Assembly: GCA_050250395.1 (NCBI GenBank)
Contig: JBFWOQ010000015.1
Span: forward strand, 1-61,058
Direction of reading: 5' to 3'
DNA length: 61,058 nucleotides
From: JAGPUQ01 sp050250395
Lineage (GTDB): Bacteria; Pseudomonadota; Gammaproteobacteria; Pseudomonadales; Porticoccaceae
Part shown: positions 1-7,300 of the stretch, in pieces
Layout: every line of letters begins with the position of its first letter
Position numbering within the stretch: position 1 is the stretch's first letter
Notes under the pieces: generated by a model
The model's input: the letters and a program-made list of their open reading frames with translations, nothing else
Database searches by the model: none
What the model was told of the DNA's origin: nothing
Program-made: the position numbers and the translations under genes

Positions 1-61
1 GATAGTAATTCTTGATGTCCTGAAGGTCGCTCAGGGCAGACCGGGCAATATTTATCTTCAC
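1..61 (-). CDS. ParE/RelE-like toxin, N-terminal fragment (cut by window edge)
   Basis: Reading the minus strand from a GTG at 61, the first 20 codons give a peptide beginning VKINIARSALSDLQDIKNYY, which resembles the first helix of ParE/RelE-type toxins. The GTG overlaps the TGA of the upstream antitoxin, the usual translational coupling of antitoxin-first toxin-antitoxin pairs. The rest of the gene lies outside the window, so catalytic residues and integrity cannot be judged. Assignment rests on this short stretch and on the Phd/YefM partner. Confidence 0.7.
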   Translation of the reverse strand, partial: MKINIARSALSDLQDIKNYY

Positions 62-330
62 TTATCTGCGCCAAGCATTTTCTTTGCTTCAGCCAGCGTG
101 ACGGTGTTGCCTTCCCGGATGTCCGCCAATCCTCGGGCCACTGCCTTGATGAAGCGCAGCTCTTCGGCGGTTTTCTCGTAATCGTCGAGGCATTGAACAA
201 TAGCAACCCCTCTGCCTCTGCTCGTCAGCAGGACTGGCCTGTGTGTGTCGCGTACACGATTTACCACCTTGCCCGGGTTGACCTTGAGATCGGACAGGGG
301 AATGACATCCTCTGAGAATTTGGTTTGCAT
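58..330 (-). CDS. Phd/YefM family type II antitoxin
   Basis: This 90-residue protein has the Phd/YefM layout: an N-terminal DNA-binding segment containing DLKVNPGKVVNRVRDTHRPV followed by LLTSRGRGVAIVQCLDDYE, then a helical C-terminal toxin-neutralising tail. It would bind and inhibit the co-encoded ParE/RelE-like toxin and repress its own promoter. The ATG at 330 is preceded by a GAGGGCGG ribosome-binding sequence. Its stop overlaps the GTG start of the downstream toxin. The promoter upstream carries a perfect 12-bp palindrome, as expected for autoregulation. The family call is firm; the exact toxin class is inferred from a fragment. Confidence 0.9.
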   Translation of the reverse strand: MQTKFSEDVIPLSDLKVNPGKVVNRVRDTHRPVLLTSRGRGVAIVQCLDDYEKTAEELRFIKAVARGLADIREGNTVTLAEAKKMLGADK

Positions 331-358
331 GCTACCGCCCTCGTGACAGATAGGGCCA

Positions 359-388
359 TTAGTAGCTCCTGTATACAGGTGCTGTCAA
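359..388 (-). promoter_or_regulatory. Sigma70-type promoter of the Phd/toxin operon
   Basis: On the minus strand a perfect TTGACA (-35, plus coordinates 383-388) is followed after 18 bp by TACTAA (-10, 359-364), about 20-30 bp upstream of the antitoxin ATG at 330. A perfect palindrome sits in the spacer. This is the best sigma70-like promoter I can see in the window. Confidence 0.65.
368..379. promoter_or_regulatory. Palindromic operator inside the antitoxin promoter
   Basis: CCTGTATACAGG is a perfect 12-bp palindrome located between the -35 and -10 elements. Phd/YefM antitoxins are known to autorepress by binding short palindromes over their own promoter (YefM-type sites often contain TGTACA; this one has TGTATACA). 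Occupancy here would block RNA polymerase. The binding protein is inferred. Confidence 0.6.
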
Positions 389-673
389 GGAGCCAGGCGG
401 GCAATACAAGGCGCATGTCCAAGAGACAGGATGAAAAATTGGACAGACCACGGTTTTCCACAAGCTCCACAGGCCCGAGCAATCGGATGTGAAATATGTA
501 TTTCAAAGCCGGTCGTTCAGACTCATACCTCTATTATTGGAATTGACTGTCCGCAGCAGGGCGCAATAACCGTTGGGCCTTGCGCCGACTGAAGGCTCCA
601 TCCGGTGCAATGCGGCGTCGCCTGATCGCATTCTTCGCGGGCTGGTCTTGTCGACAGACCGCTCGGCGCATCC
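389..673. other. Intergenic stretch with no convincing gene
   Basis: No open frame here has a recognisable product. Its composition is less GC-rich than the surroundings. I see two inverted repeats: TGAAATA/TATTTCA around a 2-nt centre at 490-505, and GGCGCAA/TTGCGCC at 560-566 and 580-586. It lies between a toxin-antitoxin pair and two gene remnants, so it is probably decayed accessory DNA. Confidence 0.5.
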
Positions 674-847
674 TCAGCCGGTTCTGATTTCGTTCAACAG
701 ATCGGGGTGACGATCCGGCACTTTGAGCAGTTTCACCAGCGCCAGGGGCGGCTTGGTCTTGCCGTTCTCGTAGCGCGAGAAGGTATTGATGCCGCCGCGG
801 ACATGCTGGTCGATTGGAAGCTTCCGGCGCTGCTGCAAAATGGCACA
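674..847 (-). pseudogene. MqsA-like antitoxin remnant (C-terminal HTH part)
   Basis: The minus-strand frame ending at a TGA (674-676) encodes a peptide containing GGINTFSRYENGKTKPP and then LALVKLLK, PDRHPDLLNEI. This matches the C-terminal HTH_XRE part of MqsA-family antitoxins, where GGGVNAFSRYENGKTKPPLALVKLLKVLDRHPDLL is typical. An in-frame stop lies immediately upstream (848-850), the N-terminal zinc-binding domain is absent and no MqsR toxin is nearby, so this is a truncated relic. The match is from memory of the family. Confidence 0.65.
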
Positions 848-908
848 TCAGCAAGGTGTGCCATCATCGGCTCTGTCAGATGCCCATCATTTTTTTCAGG
901 AGTACCCC

Positions 909-1076
909 ATGCCGGTCATATTCACGACCGATGATTACGGCGACATCATCCTGTTCGGCGATGTCGCTCCGGCCATGCGCGTGCCGGGGCACAGTCCAAC
1001 CGCACCGGGGGCGATCCCGGCGCAAAGGAACGCAATGGAATATGCCGGCGTAGCTGGCCGGCGAAAAAACTGGTGA
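909..1076 (+). pseudogene. DUF1840-like protein, probably truncated
   Basis: An ATG with a good AGGAG sequence 6 nt upstream opens a 55-residue frame starting MPVIFTTDDYGDIILFGDVA. This resembles the start of DUF1840 proteins, which begin with a strand rich in T and D followed by ITMFGDVA and are normally about 100 residues long. The similarity fades after the first ~35 residues and the frame stops early, so I read it as a decayed or frameshifted copy rather than a working gene. Function of the family is unknown. Confidence 0.5.
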
Positions 1077-1122
1077 CGAATACCGCACCCACCCGACCGG
1101 CCCGGCGGGCCGCAGGAGCAGC

Positions 1123-3483
1123 ATGAACACCGGCAGCCTTTCCCCCGACCTGCTGTGCAGGATCGACGCCTACTGGCGCGCCGCCAACTACCTGGCGGTC
1201 GGCCAGATTTACCTGTGCGACAACCCGCTGCTGCGGCGCCCGCTGGCGCTCACCGACGTGAAGCGCATGCTGCTCGGGCACTGGGGCACGACGCCGGGGC
1301 AGAACTTCATCTACGCGCACCTGAACCGGGTGATCAGGCACTACGACCTGGACATGATCTACGTGTCCGGCCCCGGACACGGCGGCCCGGCGGTGGTGGG
1401 CAACACCTATCTCGAAGGGACCTACAGCGAGATCTATCCCGATGTCAGCCAGGACGAGGCCGGGCTGAAGAAGCTGTTTGTGCAGTTCTCCTTTCCCGGC
1501 GGCATCCCCAGCCACGCCTCGCCCGAGTGCCCGGGCTCGATCCACGAGGGCGGCGAGCTGGGCTATTCGCTCAGCCATGCCTTCGGCGCGGTGTTCGACA
1601 ATCCCGAGCTGATCGTCGCCTGCGTGATCGGCGACGGCGAGGCGGAAACCGGCCCGCTGGCCACGGCCTGGCATTCGAACAAGTTTCTCGATCCGGTCGG
1701 CGACGGGGCGGTGCTGCCGATCCTGCACCTGAACGGCTACAAGATCGCCAACCCGACCGTCCTGGCCCGCATCACGCGCGAGGAGCTGGAGCAGTTCCTG
1801 CGCGGCTGCGGCTGGACGCCGTACTTCGTCGAGGGCCACGAGCCCGAAGCGATGCACCAGGCGATGGCGGCGGCGCTGGACACGGCCGTGGCGCAGATCC
1901 GGACCATGCGGGAGGACGCGCGCCGGCACGGCAATCGCACGCGTCCACGCTGGCCGATGATCGTGCTGGCCTCGCCCAAGGGCTGGACCGGCCCCGAGAC
2001 GGTCGACGGCGCCCCGAACGCGGGCTCGTTCCGTTCCCACCAGGTGCCGCTGCACCCGAACGCCCATCCGCAGGACCTGGCGCTGCTCGAGCACTGGCTG
2101 CGCAGCTACCGCCCCGAGGAGCTGTTCGACGCGCAGGGGCGCCTGCGGCCGGAACTGGCCGAGCTGGCGCCCGCCGGTACGCGGCGCATGGGTGCCAATC
2201 CGCACGCCAACGGCGGCATGCTGCTGCGCGAGCTGCGCCTGCCGGATTTTCGCGATTACGCGGCGGATGTGCCGGCGCCCGGCGTGCGCGGCAGCGGCGA
2301 CACGCGCGTGCTGGGACCCTTCCTGCGCGATGTGGTGCGGCTGAACGACGCCCAGCGCAATTTCCGCATCTTCGGCCCCGACGAGACGATCTCGAACGGC
2401 CTGGGCGCCCTGTTCGAGGCGACCGAGCGCCAGTGGGGTGGCGCGACCGCGCCCGGCGACGAGTTCCTCGCGCCCAGCGGTCGCGTGATGGAAATGCTGA
2501 GCGAACACCAGTGCCAGGGCTGGCTGGAGGGCTATCTGCTCACCGGCCGGCACGGCCTGTTCAACTGCTACGAGGCCTTCATCCACATCGTGGATTCGAT
2601 GTTCAACCAGCACGCCAAGTGGCTGACGGTGACCGCGCACCTGCCCTGGCGGCGCCCGATCGCCTCGCTGAACTACCTGCTGGCCTCGCACGTCTGGCGC
2701 CAGGATCACAACGGCTTCACGCACCAGGACCCGGGCTTCATCGACCTGGTGGTCAACAAGAAGGCCGAGGTGGTGCGGGTCTACTTTCCGCCGGATGCCA
2801 ACTGCCTGCTGTCGGTGATGGACCACTGCCTGCGCAGCCGGCACTACGTCAACGTGGTGGTGGCCGGCAAGCACCCGGCGCCGCAGTGGCTGTCGATGGA
2901 CGCCGCCGTCAGGCACTGCACGCAGGGCATCGGCATCTGGCAGTGGGCCAGCAACGACCAGGCGGTGGCGCCGGACCTGGTCATGGCCTGTTGCGGCGAC
3001 GTGCCCACGCTGGAGACGCTGGCGGCCGTCAGCATCCTGCGCGAGCACCTGCCGGAACTGAAAATCCGCGTGGTCAACGTCGTCGACCTGATGAAGCTGC
3101 AGCCGTCCAGCGAACACCCGCACGGTCTCGGCGACCGGGAATTCGACGAGCTGTTCACCCGCGACCGGCCGGTGATCTTCGCCTATCACGCCTACCCCTG
3201 GCTGATCCACCGGCTGACCTACCGCCGCACCAACCACGGCAACATCCACGTGCGCGGCTACAAGGAAGAGGGCACCATCACCACGCCTTTCGACATGACC
3301 GTCCTGAACGATCTGGACCGCTTCCACCTGGCGATGGACGCCATCGACCGCCTGCCGCAGACCGGCGAGCGGGGCCTTTACCTGAAGCGGCAGCTCAAGG
3401 ACAAGCTGATCGAGCACCGGCTGTACATCAACCAGCACGGCCAGGACATGCCGGAAGTTCGGGACTGGCAGTGGCCGGGATGA
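1123..3483 (+). CDS. xfp: Xylulose-5-phosphate/fructose-6-phosphate phosphoketolase
   Basis: This 786-residue cytosolic enzyme cleaves xylulose-5-P (and commonly fructose-6-P) with phosphate to acetyl-phosphate plus glyceraldehyde-3-P or erythrose-4-P, using thiamine diphosphate. The length is the family norm (about 790). Visible signatures are SGPGHGGP at residues 82-89, GGELGYSLSHAFGA near 145 and the ThDP/Mg motif GDGEAETG at 170-177. The ATG follows GCAGGAGC, a usable ribosome-binding site. No acetate kinase or phosphotransacetylase gene lies next to it, so it appears as a solitary metabolic gene between accessory remnants and the aroE block. The product call is secure; substrate preference is not readable. 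Confidence 0.95.
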   Translation: MNTGSLSPDLLCRIDAYWRAANYLAVGQIYLCDNPLLRRPLALTDVKRMLLGHWGTTPGQNFIYAHLNRVIRHYDLDMIYVSGPGHGGPAVVGNTYLEGTYSEIYPDVSQDEAGLKKLFVQFSFPGGIPSHASPECPGSIHEGGELGYSLSHAFGAVFDNPELIVACVIGDGEAETGPLATAWHSNKFLDPVGDGAVLPILHLNGYKIANPTVLARITREELEQFLRGCGWTPYFVEGHEPEAMHQAMAAALDTAVAQIRTMREDARRHGNRTRPRWPMIVLASPKGWTGPETVDGAPNAGSFRSHQVPLHPNAHPQDLALLEHWLRSYRPEELFDAQGRLRPELAELAPAGTRRMGANPHANGGMLLRELRLPDFRDYAADVPAPGVRGSGDTRVLGPFLRDVVRLNDAQRNFRIFGPDETISNGLGALFEATERQWGGATAPGDEFLAPSGRVMEMLSEHQCQGWLEGYLLTGRHGLFNCYEAFIHIVDSMFNQHAKWLTVTAHLPWRRPIASLNYLLASHVWRQDHNGFTHQDPGFIDLVVNKKAEVVRVYFPPDANCLLSVMDHCLRSRHYVNVVVAGKHPAPQWLSMDAAVRHCTQGIGIWQWASNDQAVAPDLVMACCGDVPTLETLAAVSILREHLPELKIRVVNVVDLMKLQPSSEHPHGLGDREFDELFTRDRPVIFAYHAYPWLIHRLTYRRTNHGNIHVRGYKEEGTITTPFDMTVLNDLDRFHLAMDAIDRLPQTGERGLYLKRQLKDKLIEHRLYINQHGQDMPEVRDWQWPG

Positions 3484-3577
3484 CGAGGTGTGCAGGACAT
3501 CGGACTGTTTTCAGAGCGTCCATGCAGGCGCTGATCCAGCACCGTCAGCACAGCCCGCGATGGCGCGCCTGAACCGG

Positions 3578-4429
3578 TCACTCCCCTTTGCGCGGGCTCT
3601 GCGCGACCAGTGCGCGCCGTACTTCTGCAATCACCGGCCGGGTCTCGGGGCGTACGCCGCGCCAGATGAAAAAGGCTTCGGCGGCCTGTTCCACCAGCAT
3701 GCCGAGACCATCCGCCACGGCGCCGGCACCCTGGCGCCGTGCCCAGCCCACAAAGAGCGTAGGTTCGGCGCCGTACATCATGTCGTAGGCGCCGGCGCCG
3801 GGCGCGAGCAGGCCCTCGGGCAGCGGCGGCAGCGCACCGGCAAGGCTCGCGCTGGTGGCATTGATGACCAGGTCGAACGGTTCGACAGCGGCGAGATCCG
3901 CGAAGCCTCCGCCCGCCACACGCCCCAGATCGGCGAATTCCCGCGCCAGCCGTTCGGCTTTGTCGACCGTGCGGTTGGCGATCAGCAGTTGGGCCGGCTG
4001 TTCGGCGAGCAGGGGCGCCAGCGCTCCGCGCGCCGCGCCGCCGGCCCCCAGCACCAGCACGCGGCGACCCGCAATCACCCAGCCGAGGTTGGCGGTCAGA
4101 TCGCGTACCAGGCCGATGCCGTCGGTGTTGTCGCCCAGCACCAGTCCGTCACTCTCCACGGCCAGGGTGTTCACGGCGCCGGCGCGCTGCGCCCTTGCGC
4201 TCAGGCGGTCGGCGAAGCGGAAGGCGTCTTCCTTGAAGGGCACCGTGACATTGCCGCCGCGGCCGCCGCCCGCGAAAAACTCCGCCGCGGCGCGGGCGAA
4301 TTCGCCCAGCGGCACCCAGTGCCGGTCGTAGCGCAGATCCTGTCCGGTCTGCGCCGCGAAGGCCGCATGGACCCCGGGCGAGGGACTGTGGGCGACGGGA
4401 TTGCCAAACAGGACGTAGCGATCGGTCAC
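3578..4429 (-). CDS. aroE: Shikimate dehydrogenase (NADP+)
   Basis: This 283-residue enzyme reduces 3-dehydroshikimate to shikimate in aromatic amino-acid biosynthesis. The substrate-binding start GNPVAHSPSP (9-18), the catalytic-lysine motif NVTVPFK (60-66), GDNTDGIG near 99-106, the NADP-binding loop GAGGAARG (128-135) followed by NRT (152-154), and the C-terminal DGLGMLVEQAAEAF are all present. It ends the minus-strand block lysM-dprA-tsaC-hemF-aroE and converges on xfp. About 70 bp separate it from hemF. A complete, ordinary gene. Confidence 0.96.
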   Translation of the reverse strand: MTDRYVLFGNPVAHSPSPGVHAAFAAQTGQDLRYDRHWVPLGEFARAAAEFFAGGGRGGNVTVPFKEDAFRFADRLSARAQRAGAVNTLAVESDGLVLGDNTDGIGLVRDLTANLGWVIAGRRVLVLGAGGAARGALAPLLAEQPAQLLIANRTVDKAERLAREFADLGRVAGGGFADLAAVEPFDLVINATSASLAGALPPLPEGLLAPGAGAYDMMYGAEPTLFVGWARRQGAGAVADGLGMLVEQAAEAFFIWRGVRPETRPVIAEVRRALVAQSPRKGE

Positions 4430-4497
4430 GGGCGGGGTTCCGGGGCACGGAGCTGCATTCTAGCGGGCGCGCCCCGCCCGCACGACCACGGGCCGGC

Positions 4498-5409
4498 CTA
4501 GCCGGGGTGCCCGGCCCAGTCCCGGGGTTGCAGATAGACGTCGTAGAGTTCCGCCTCGGGGGTGCCGGGCTCGGGTCGCCAGTCGTAATCCCAGCGCACC
4601 AGCGGCGGCAGCGACATCAGGATGGATTCGGTGCGGCCGCCGGTCTGGAGGCCGAACAGGGTGCCGCGATCGTAGATCAGGTTGAATTCCACATAACGCC
4701 CGCGGCGGTAGAGCTGGAACTGCCGCTCGCGCTCGCCGTAAGGCAGATCCTTGCGCCGCGCCAGAATCGGTCGGTAGGCCGGAACATAGGCTTCACCGAT
4801 GCGCCGGGCGAGGGCGAAGCTCCCCTCGAAGCCCGGTTCGTTGAGATCGTCGAAAAAGAGACCGCCGACGCCGCGCGGTTCGTTGCGGTGTTTGATGAAA
4901 AAGTACCGGTCGCACCAATCCTTGAAGTGGGGATACACCTCCGGCCCCGACGGCGCGCAGGCGGCGCGGGCGGTGCGATGCCAGTGCACGCAATCCTCCG
5001 CGTAGCCATAAATGGGGGTGAGGTCGAAGCCGCCGCCAAACCACCATACCGGTTCCTGGCCGGGGCGCTCGGCGACGAAAAAGCGCACATTGGCGTGGGA
5101 GGTGGGGGCGTGGGGATTGCGCGGGTGGATCACCAGCGAAACTCCCATGGCCTCGAAGGCGCAGCCGGCGAGCTCCGGACGCGCGGCGGACGCCGCCGCC
5201 GGCAGTTCGGTGCCGTGGACATGGGAAAAATTGACGCCGCCCTTTTCGATCGCGGCGCCTTCGGTCAGTACCCGCGACACGCCGCCACCCCCGCCCGCGC
5301 GCAGCCAGGCGTCCTCGCGGAATGTTGCCGTACCGTCTTCGGCTTCCAGTTCGGCGCAGATGCGGTCCTGCAGGCCCCGCAGCCAGGCGATTACCGCTTT
5401 TTTGTCCAT
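4498..5409 (-). CDS. hemF: Oxygen-dependent coproporphyrinogen III oxidase
   Basis: HemF decarboxylates two propionates of coproporphyrinogen III to give protoporphyrinogen IX, using O2. The sequence has hallmark segments: GGGVSRVL and GAAIEKGGVNFSHVHG near the N-terminus, HPRNPHAPTSHANVRFF, WWFGGGFDLTPIYGY, and YVEFNLIYDRGTLFGLQTGGRTESILMSLPP near the end. I start at the ATG at 5409 (303 residues, MDKKAVIAWL) because GAGAGG lies 5-6 nt upstream; an upstream in-frame ATG at 5430 abuts the tsaC stop and would add 7 residues. It implies aerobic haem synthesis. Confidence 0.95.
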   Translation of the reverse strand: MDKKAVIAWLRGLQDRICAELEAEDGTATFREDAWLRAGGGGGVSRVLTEGAAIEKGGVNFSHVHGTELPAAASAARPELAGCAFEAMGVSLVIHPRNPHAPTSHANVRFFVAERPGQEPVWWFGGGFDLTPIYGYAEDCVHWHRTARAACAPSGPEVYPHFKDWCDRYFFIKHRNEPRGVGGLFFDDLNEPGFEGSFALARRIGEAYVPAYRPILARRKDLPYGERERQFQLYRRGRYVEFNLIYDRGTLFGLQTGGRTESILMSLPPLVRWDYDWRPEPGTPEAELYDVYLQPRDWAGHPG

Positions 5410-5430
5410 CGGATCCTCTCGTCGCAGCAT

Positions 5431-5997
5431 TCAACCCGGGCGCACGACCGCGCCGCCGATGAGGTCGCGAATCTCGCTCGGCCGGCGCCGGGCGCCGACC
5501 CGGCCCGATGTGTAATAGTCAACCCGGGCGCCGAAATACGCCTTGACCTCGGGCAAGCGGGTGGCCGGCGGCAGGCCCTGGGGATTGGCCGACGTGGAAA
5601 CGATCGGGCCACCGAAGGCGCGGCTCAGGGCCGCGGCCACCGGGTGCGCGCTCACCCGCACCGCCAGCGTGCCGCGACCGCCGGTCACGACGGGCAGGGC
5701 CATGCCGTTGTCCGGAATCAGCCAGGTCACCGGACCCGGCCAGGTCGCCTCCATGCGCGCGATGAGCCGCTGGTCCAGACCGCGCAAAAACGGTCGCAGC
5801 ATGGCCAGCTCGGCGGCGATCAGAATCAGACCCTTGCCGGGATCGCGGCCCTTGAGCGCCAGGATCCGCGCCAGCGCTTCGGGATGGTTCGGGTCGCAGC
5901 CCAGCCCCCACACCGCTTCCGTGGGATAGGCGACCACGCCGCCGGCCCGCAGCAGGGTCGCGGCCCTGCGCAGGGAGGGATGTCCGAAACCGGCCAC
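5431..5997 (-). CDS. tsaC: Threonylcarbamoyl-AMP synthase (YrdC/Sua5 family)
   Basis: TsaC makes threonylcarbamoyl-AMP from threonine, bicarbonate and ATP for the t6A37 modification of ANN-decoding tRNAs. The 188-residue protein is the short bacterial form. It shows YPTEAVWGLGCDP (24-36), KGRDPGKGLI (49-58), WPGPVTWLIP and the STSANPQG loop. The start is a GTG; an in-frame TGA lies four codons upstream and no ATG is available. It lies between dprA and hemF, the usual gammaproteobacterial order, and its stop immediately precedes the possible upstream hemF start. Confidence 0.94.
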   Translation of the reverse strand: MAGFGHPSLRRAATLLRAGGVVAYPTEAVWGLGCDPNHPEALARILALKGRDPGKGLILIAAELAMLRPFLRGLDQRLIARMEATWPGPVTWLIPDNGMALPVVTGGRGTLAVRVSAHPVAAALSRAFGGPIVSTSANPQGLPPATRLPEVKAYFGARVDYYTSGRVGARRRPSEIRDLIGGAVVRPG

Positions 5998-6097
5998 AGG
6001 ATCGATTCACTCGCCGAAGCTGTGCGGGCGTTGGACGAATTCCGGCCCGCGCAAGGAGCGGCGAGGCTACCGGAAGCGCTCGCTCTCGACAACCGGC

Positions 6098-6145
6098 GAT
6101 GGACAGCAACAGTGATGGGCAGCAACAGCGATGGACAGCAGGAGC
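6098..6145. repeat. Three tandem 16-bp repeats upstream of tsaC
   Basis: GATGGACAGCAACAGT, GATGGGCAGCAACAGC and GATGGACAGCAGGAGC follow one another exactly (6098-6113, 6114-6129, 6130-6145) in the dprA-tsaC spacer. The period is 16 bp and only a few positions vary. Only three units exist and no spacer separates them, so it is a short tandem duplication, not CRISPR. Confidence 0.85.
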
Positions 6146-6151
6146 GGTCGG

Positions 6152-7270
6152 TCAGGCGAGTCGTGAATAATGGCCATCGCGATGCTCGACCCGCCCCGCC
6201 AGCTCAAGCTCGACCAGGGCCGCGGTGAGTCCGGCGACCGGGAGCCCGGTCCGCGCCACCAGCAGGTCCACGTCGGCCGGATCGTGCCCCATTGCGGCCA
6301 GCACCTGAAGGGCCTCCGGACTCGCCGGAAAAGCGGCCGCCACCGGTTCCGCCCGTGCCTCCACCGCCTTGAAGGCCAGCATGCCGCCCAGTTGAGCGAC
6401 GATGTCGTCGGCGGTTTCCACCAGCGCGGCGCCCTCCCGGATCAGCTGGTGACAGCCACGCGCGAGTGGGTTGTTGATCGAGCCCGGGATGGCAAACACC
6501 TCGCGGCCCTGCTCCAGGGCCTGTCGCGCAGTGATCAGGGAGCCGCTGCGCAGCGCCGCTTCGACCACCAGCACGCCCAGACTGAGGCCGCTGATGATGC
6601 GGTTGCGACGCGGGAAGTTACCCGCCAGCGGCGGGGTGCCGGGCGGAAATTCGCTCACCACGGCGCCGCCAGCGGCGACGATGTCGCGCCACAAACCCAG
6701 ATGCTGGCGGGGATAGACCCGGTCGATGCCGGTCCCCACTACCGCCAGGGTGATGCCGGTTTTGAGTGCGCCGAGATGGGCCGCACTGTCGATGCCGAGG
6801 GCGAGGCCACTGGCGATGGCGAAGCCGCTGCCGGCGAGCGCGGCGGCAAAGCGCGCGGCGTGTTCGACGCCCGCCCGGCTGGCATTGCGGCTGCCGACCA
6901 CGGCGATCGCCGGCAACGCCAGGGCGGCGGGATTACCGCAACCGTAGAGCAGGGGCGGCGGGGAGGGGGTTTCACGGAGCAGCGCCGGATAGCCGGGGTC
7001 GGCGAGACAGAGCAAGAAGAACACGCCCCGCTCCAGGAGTGGCGTCAGCGCGGCGCGCGAGGCGGCCAGCGCGGCTTCGTCCTGGGCGCGGCAATCCCGA
7101 ACCGGGGCGCGCCAGCGTTCCGGAACCTCGGTGAGCGGGGCGGTGAATGCGCGCGCGAAACTGCCCAGTGTTCGGTAGAGGCCAAGCGCGGTGGCGCTGC
7201 CCAGCCCCGGCCAGATCAGCAACCGGTGGGCAGCGAGCGCCTCGGGGGTCGGTGGGGGGAAAGGCTCCAT
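6152..7270 (-). CDS. dprA: DNA processing protein DprA
   Basis: DprA loads RecA onto incoming single-stranded DNA in natural transformation and is also widely kept in non-competent species. The 372-residue protein has an N-terminal helix-hairpin-helix/SAM-like part, the Rossmann-like core (AVVGSRNASRAGVEHAARFA, ASGLALGIDSAAHLGAL, VVGTGIDRVYPRQH, EFPPGTPPLAGNFPRRNRII, LVVEAALRSGSLITA, FAIPGSINNPLARGCHQLI) and a C-terminal winged-helix domain ending GRVEHRDGHYSRLA. It sits just downstream of the LysM gene (30-bp gap), the usual arrangement in this order. Confidence 0.95.
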   Translation of the reverse strand: MEPFPPPTPEALAAHRLLIWPGLGSATALGLYRTLGSFARAFTAPLTEVPERWRAPVRDCRAQDEAALAASRAALTPLLERGVFFLLCLADPGYPALLRETPSPPPLLYGCGNPAALALPAIAVVGSRNASRAGVEHAARFAAALAGSGFAIASGLALGIDSAAHLGALKTGITLAVVGTGIDRVYPRQHLGLWRDIVAAGGAVVSEFPPGTPPLAGNFPRRNRIISGLSLGVLVVEAALRSGSLITARQALEQGREVFAIPGSINNPLARGCHQLIREGAALVETADDIVAQLGGMLAFKAVEARAEPVAAAFPASPEALQVLAAMGHDPADVDLLVARTGLPVAGLTAALVELELAGRVEHRDGHYSRLA

Positions 7271-7300
7271 CCCTGAGCCTTGGCCGTGGTCAGGCGAGTC

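Noticed and set aside
560..586. GGCGCAA ... TTGCGCC inverted repeat considered as a terminator
   Set aside because: The 13-nt loop and absence of a following T tract make termination unlikely, and no gene ends just before it.
946..3438. A very long open frame on the minus strand opposite phosphoketolase, and another on the plus strand in a different frame
   Set aside because: The high GC content keeps alternative frames free of stops. The translations are Arg/Ala/His-rich with no family similarity, while the xfp frame is fully conserved.
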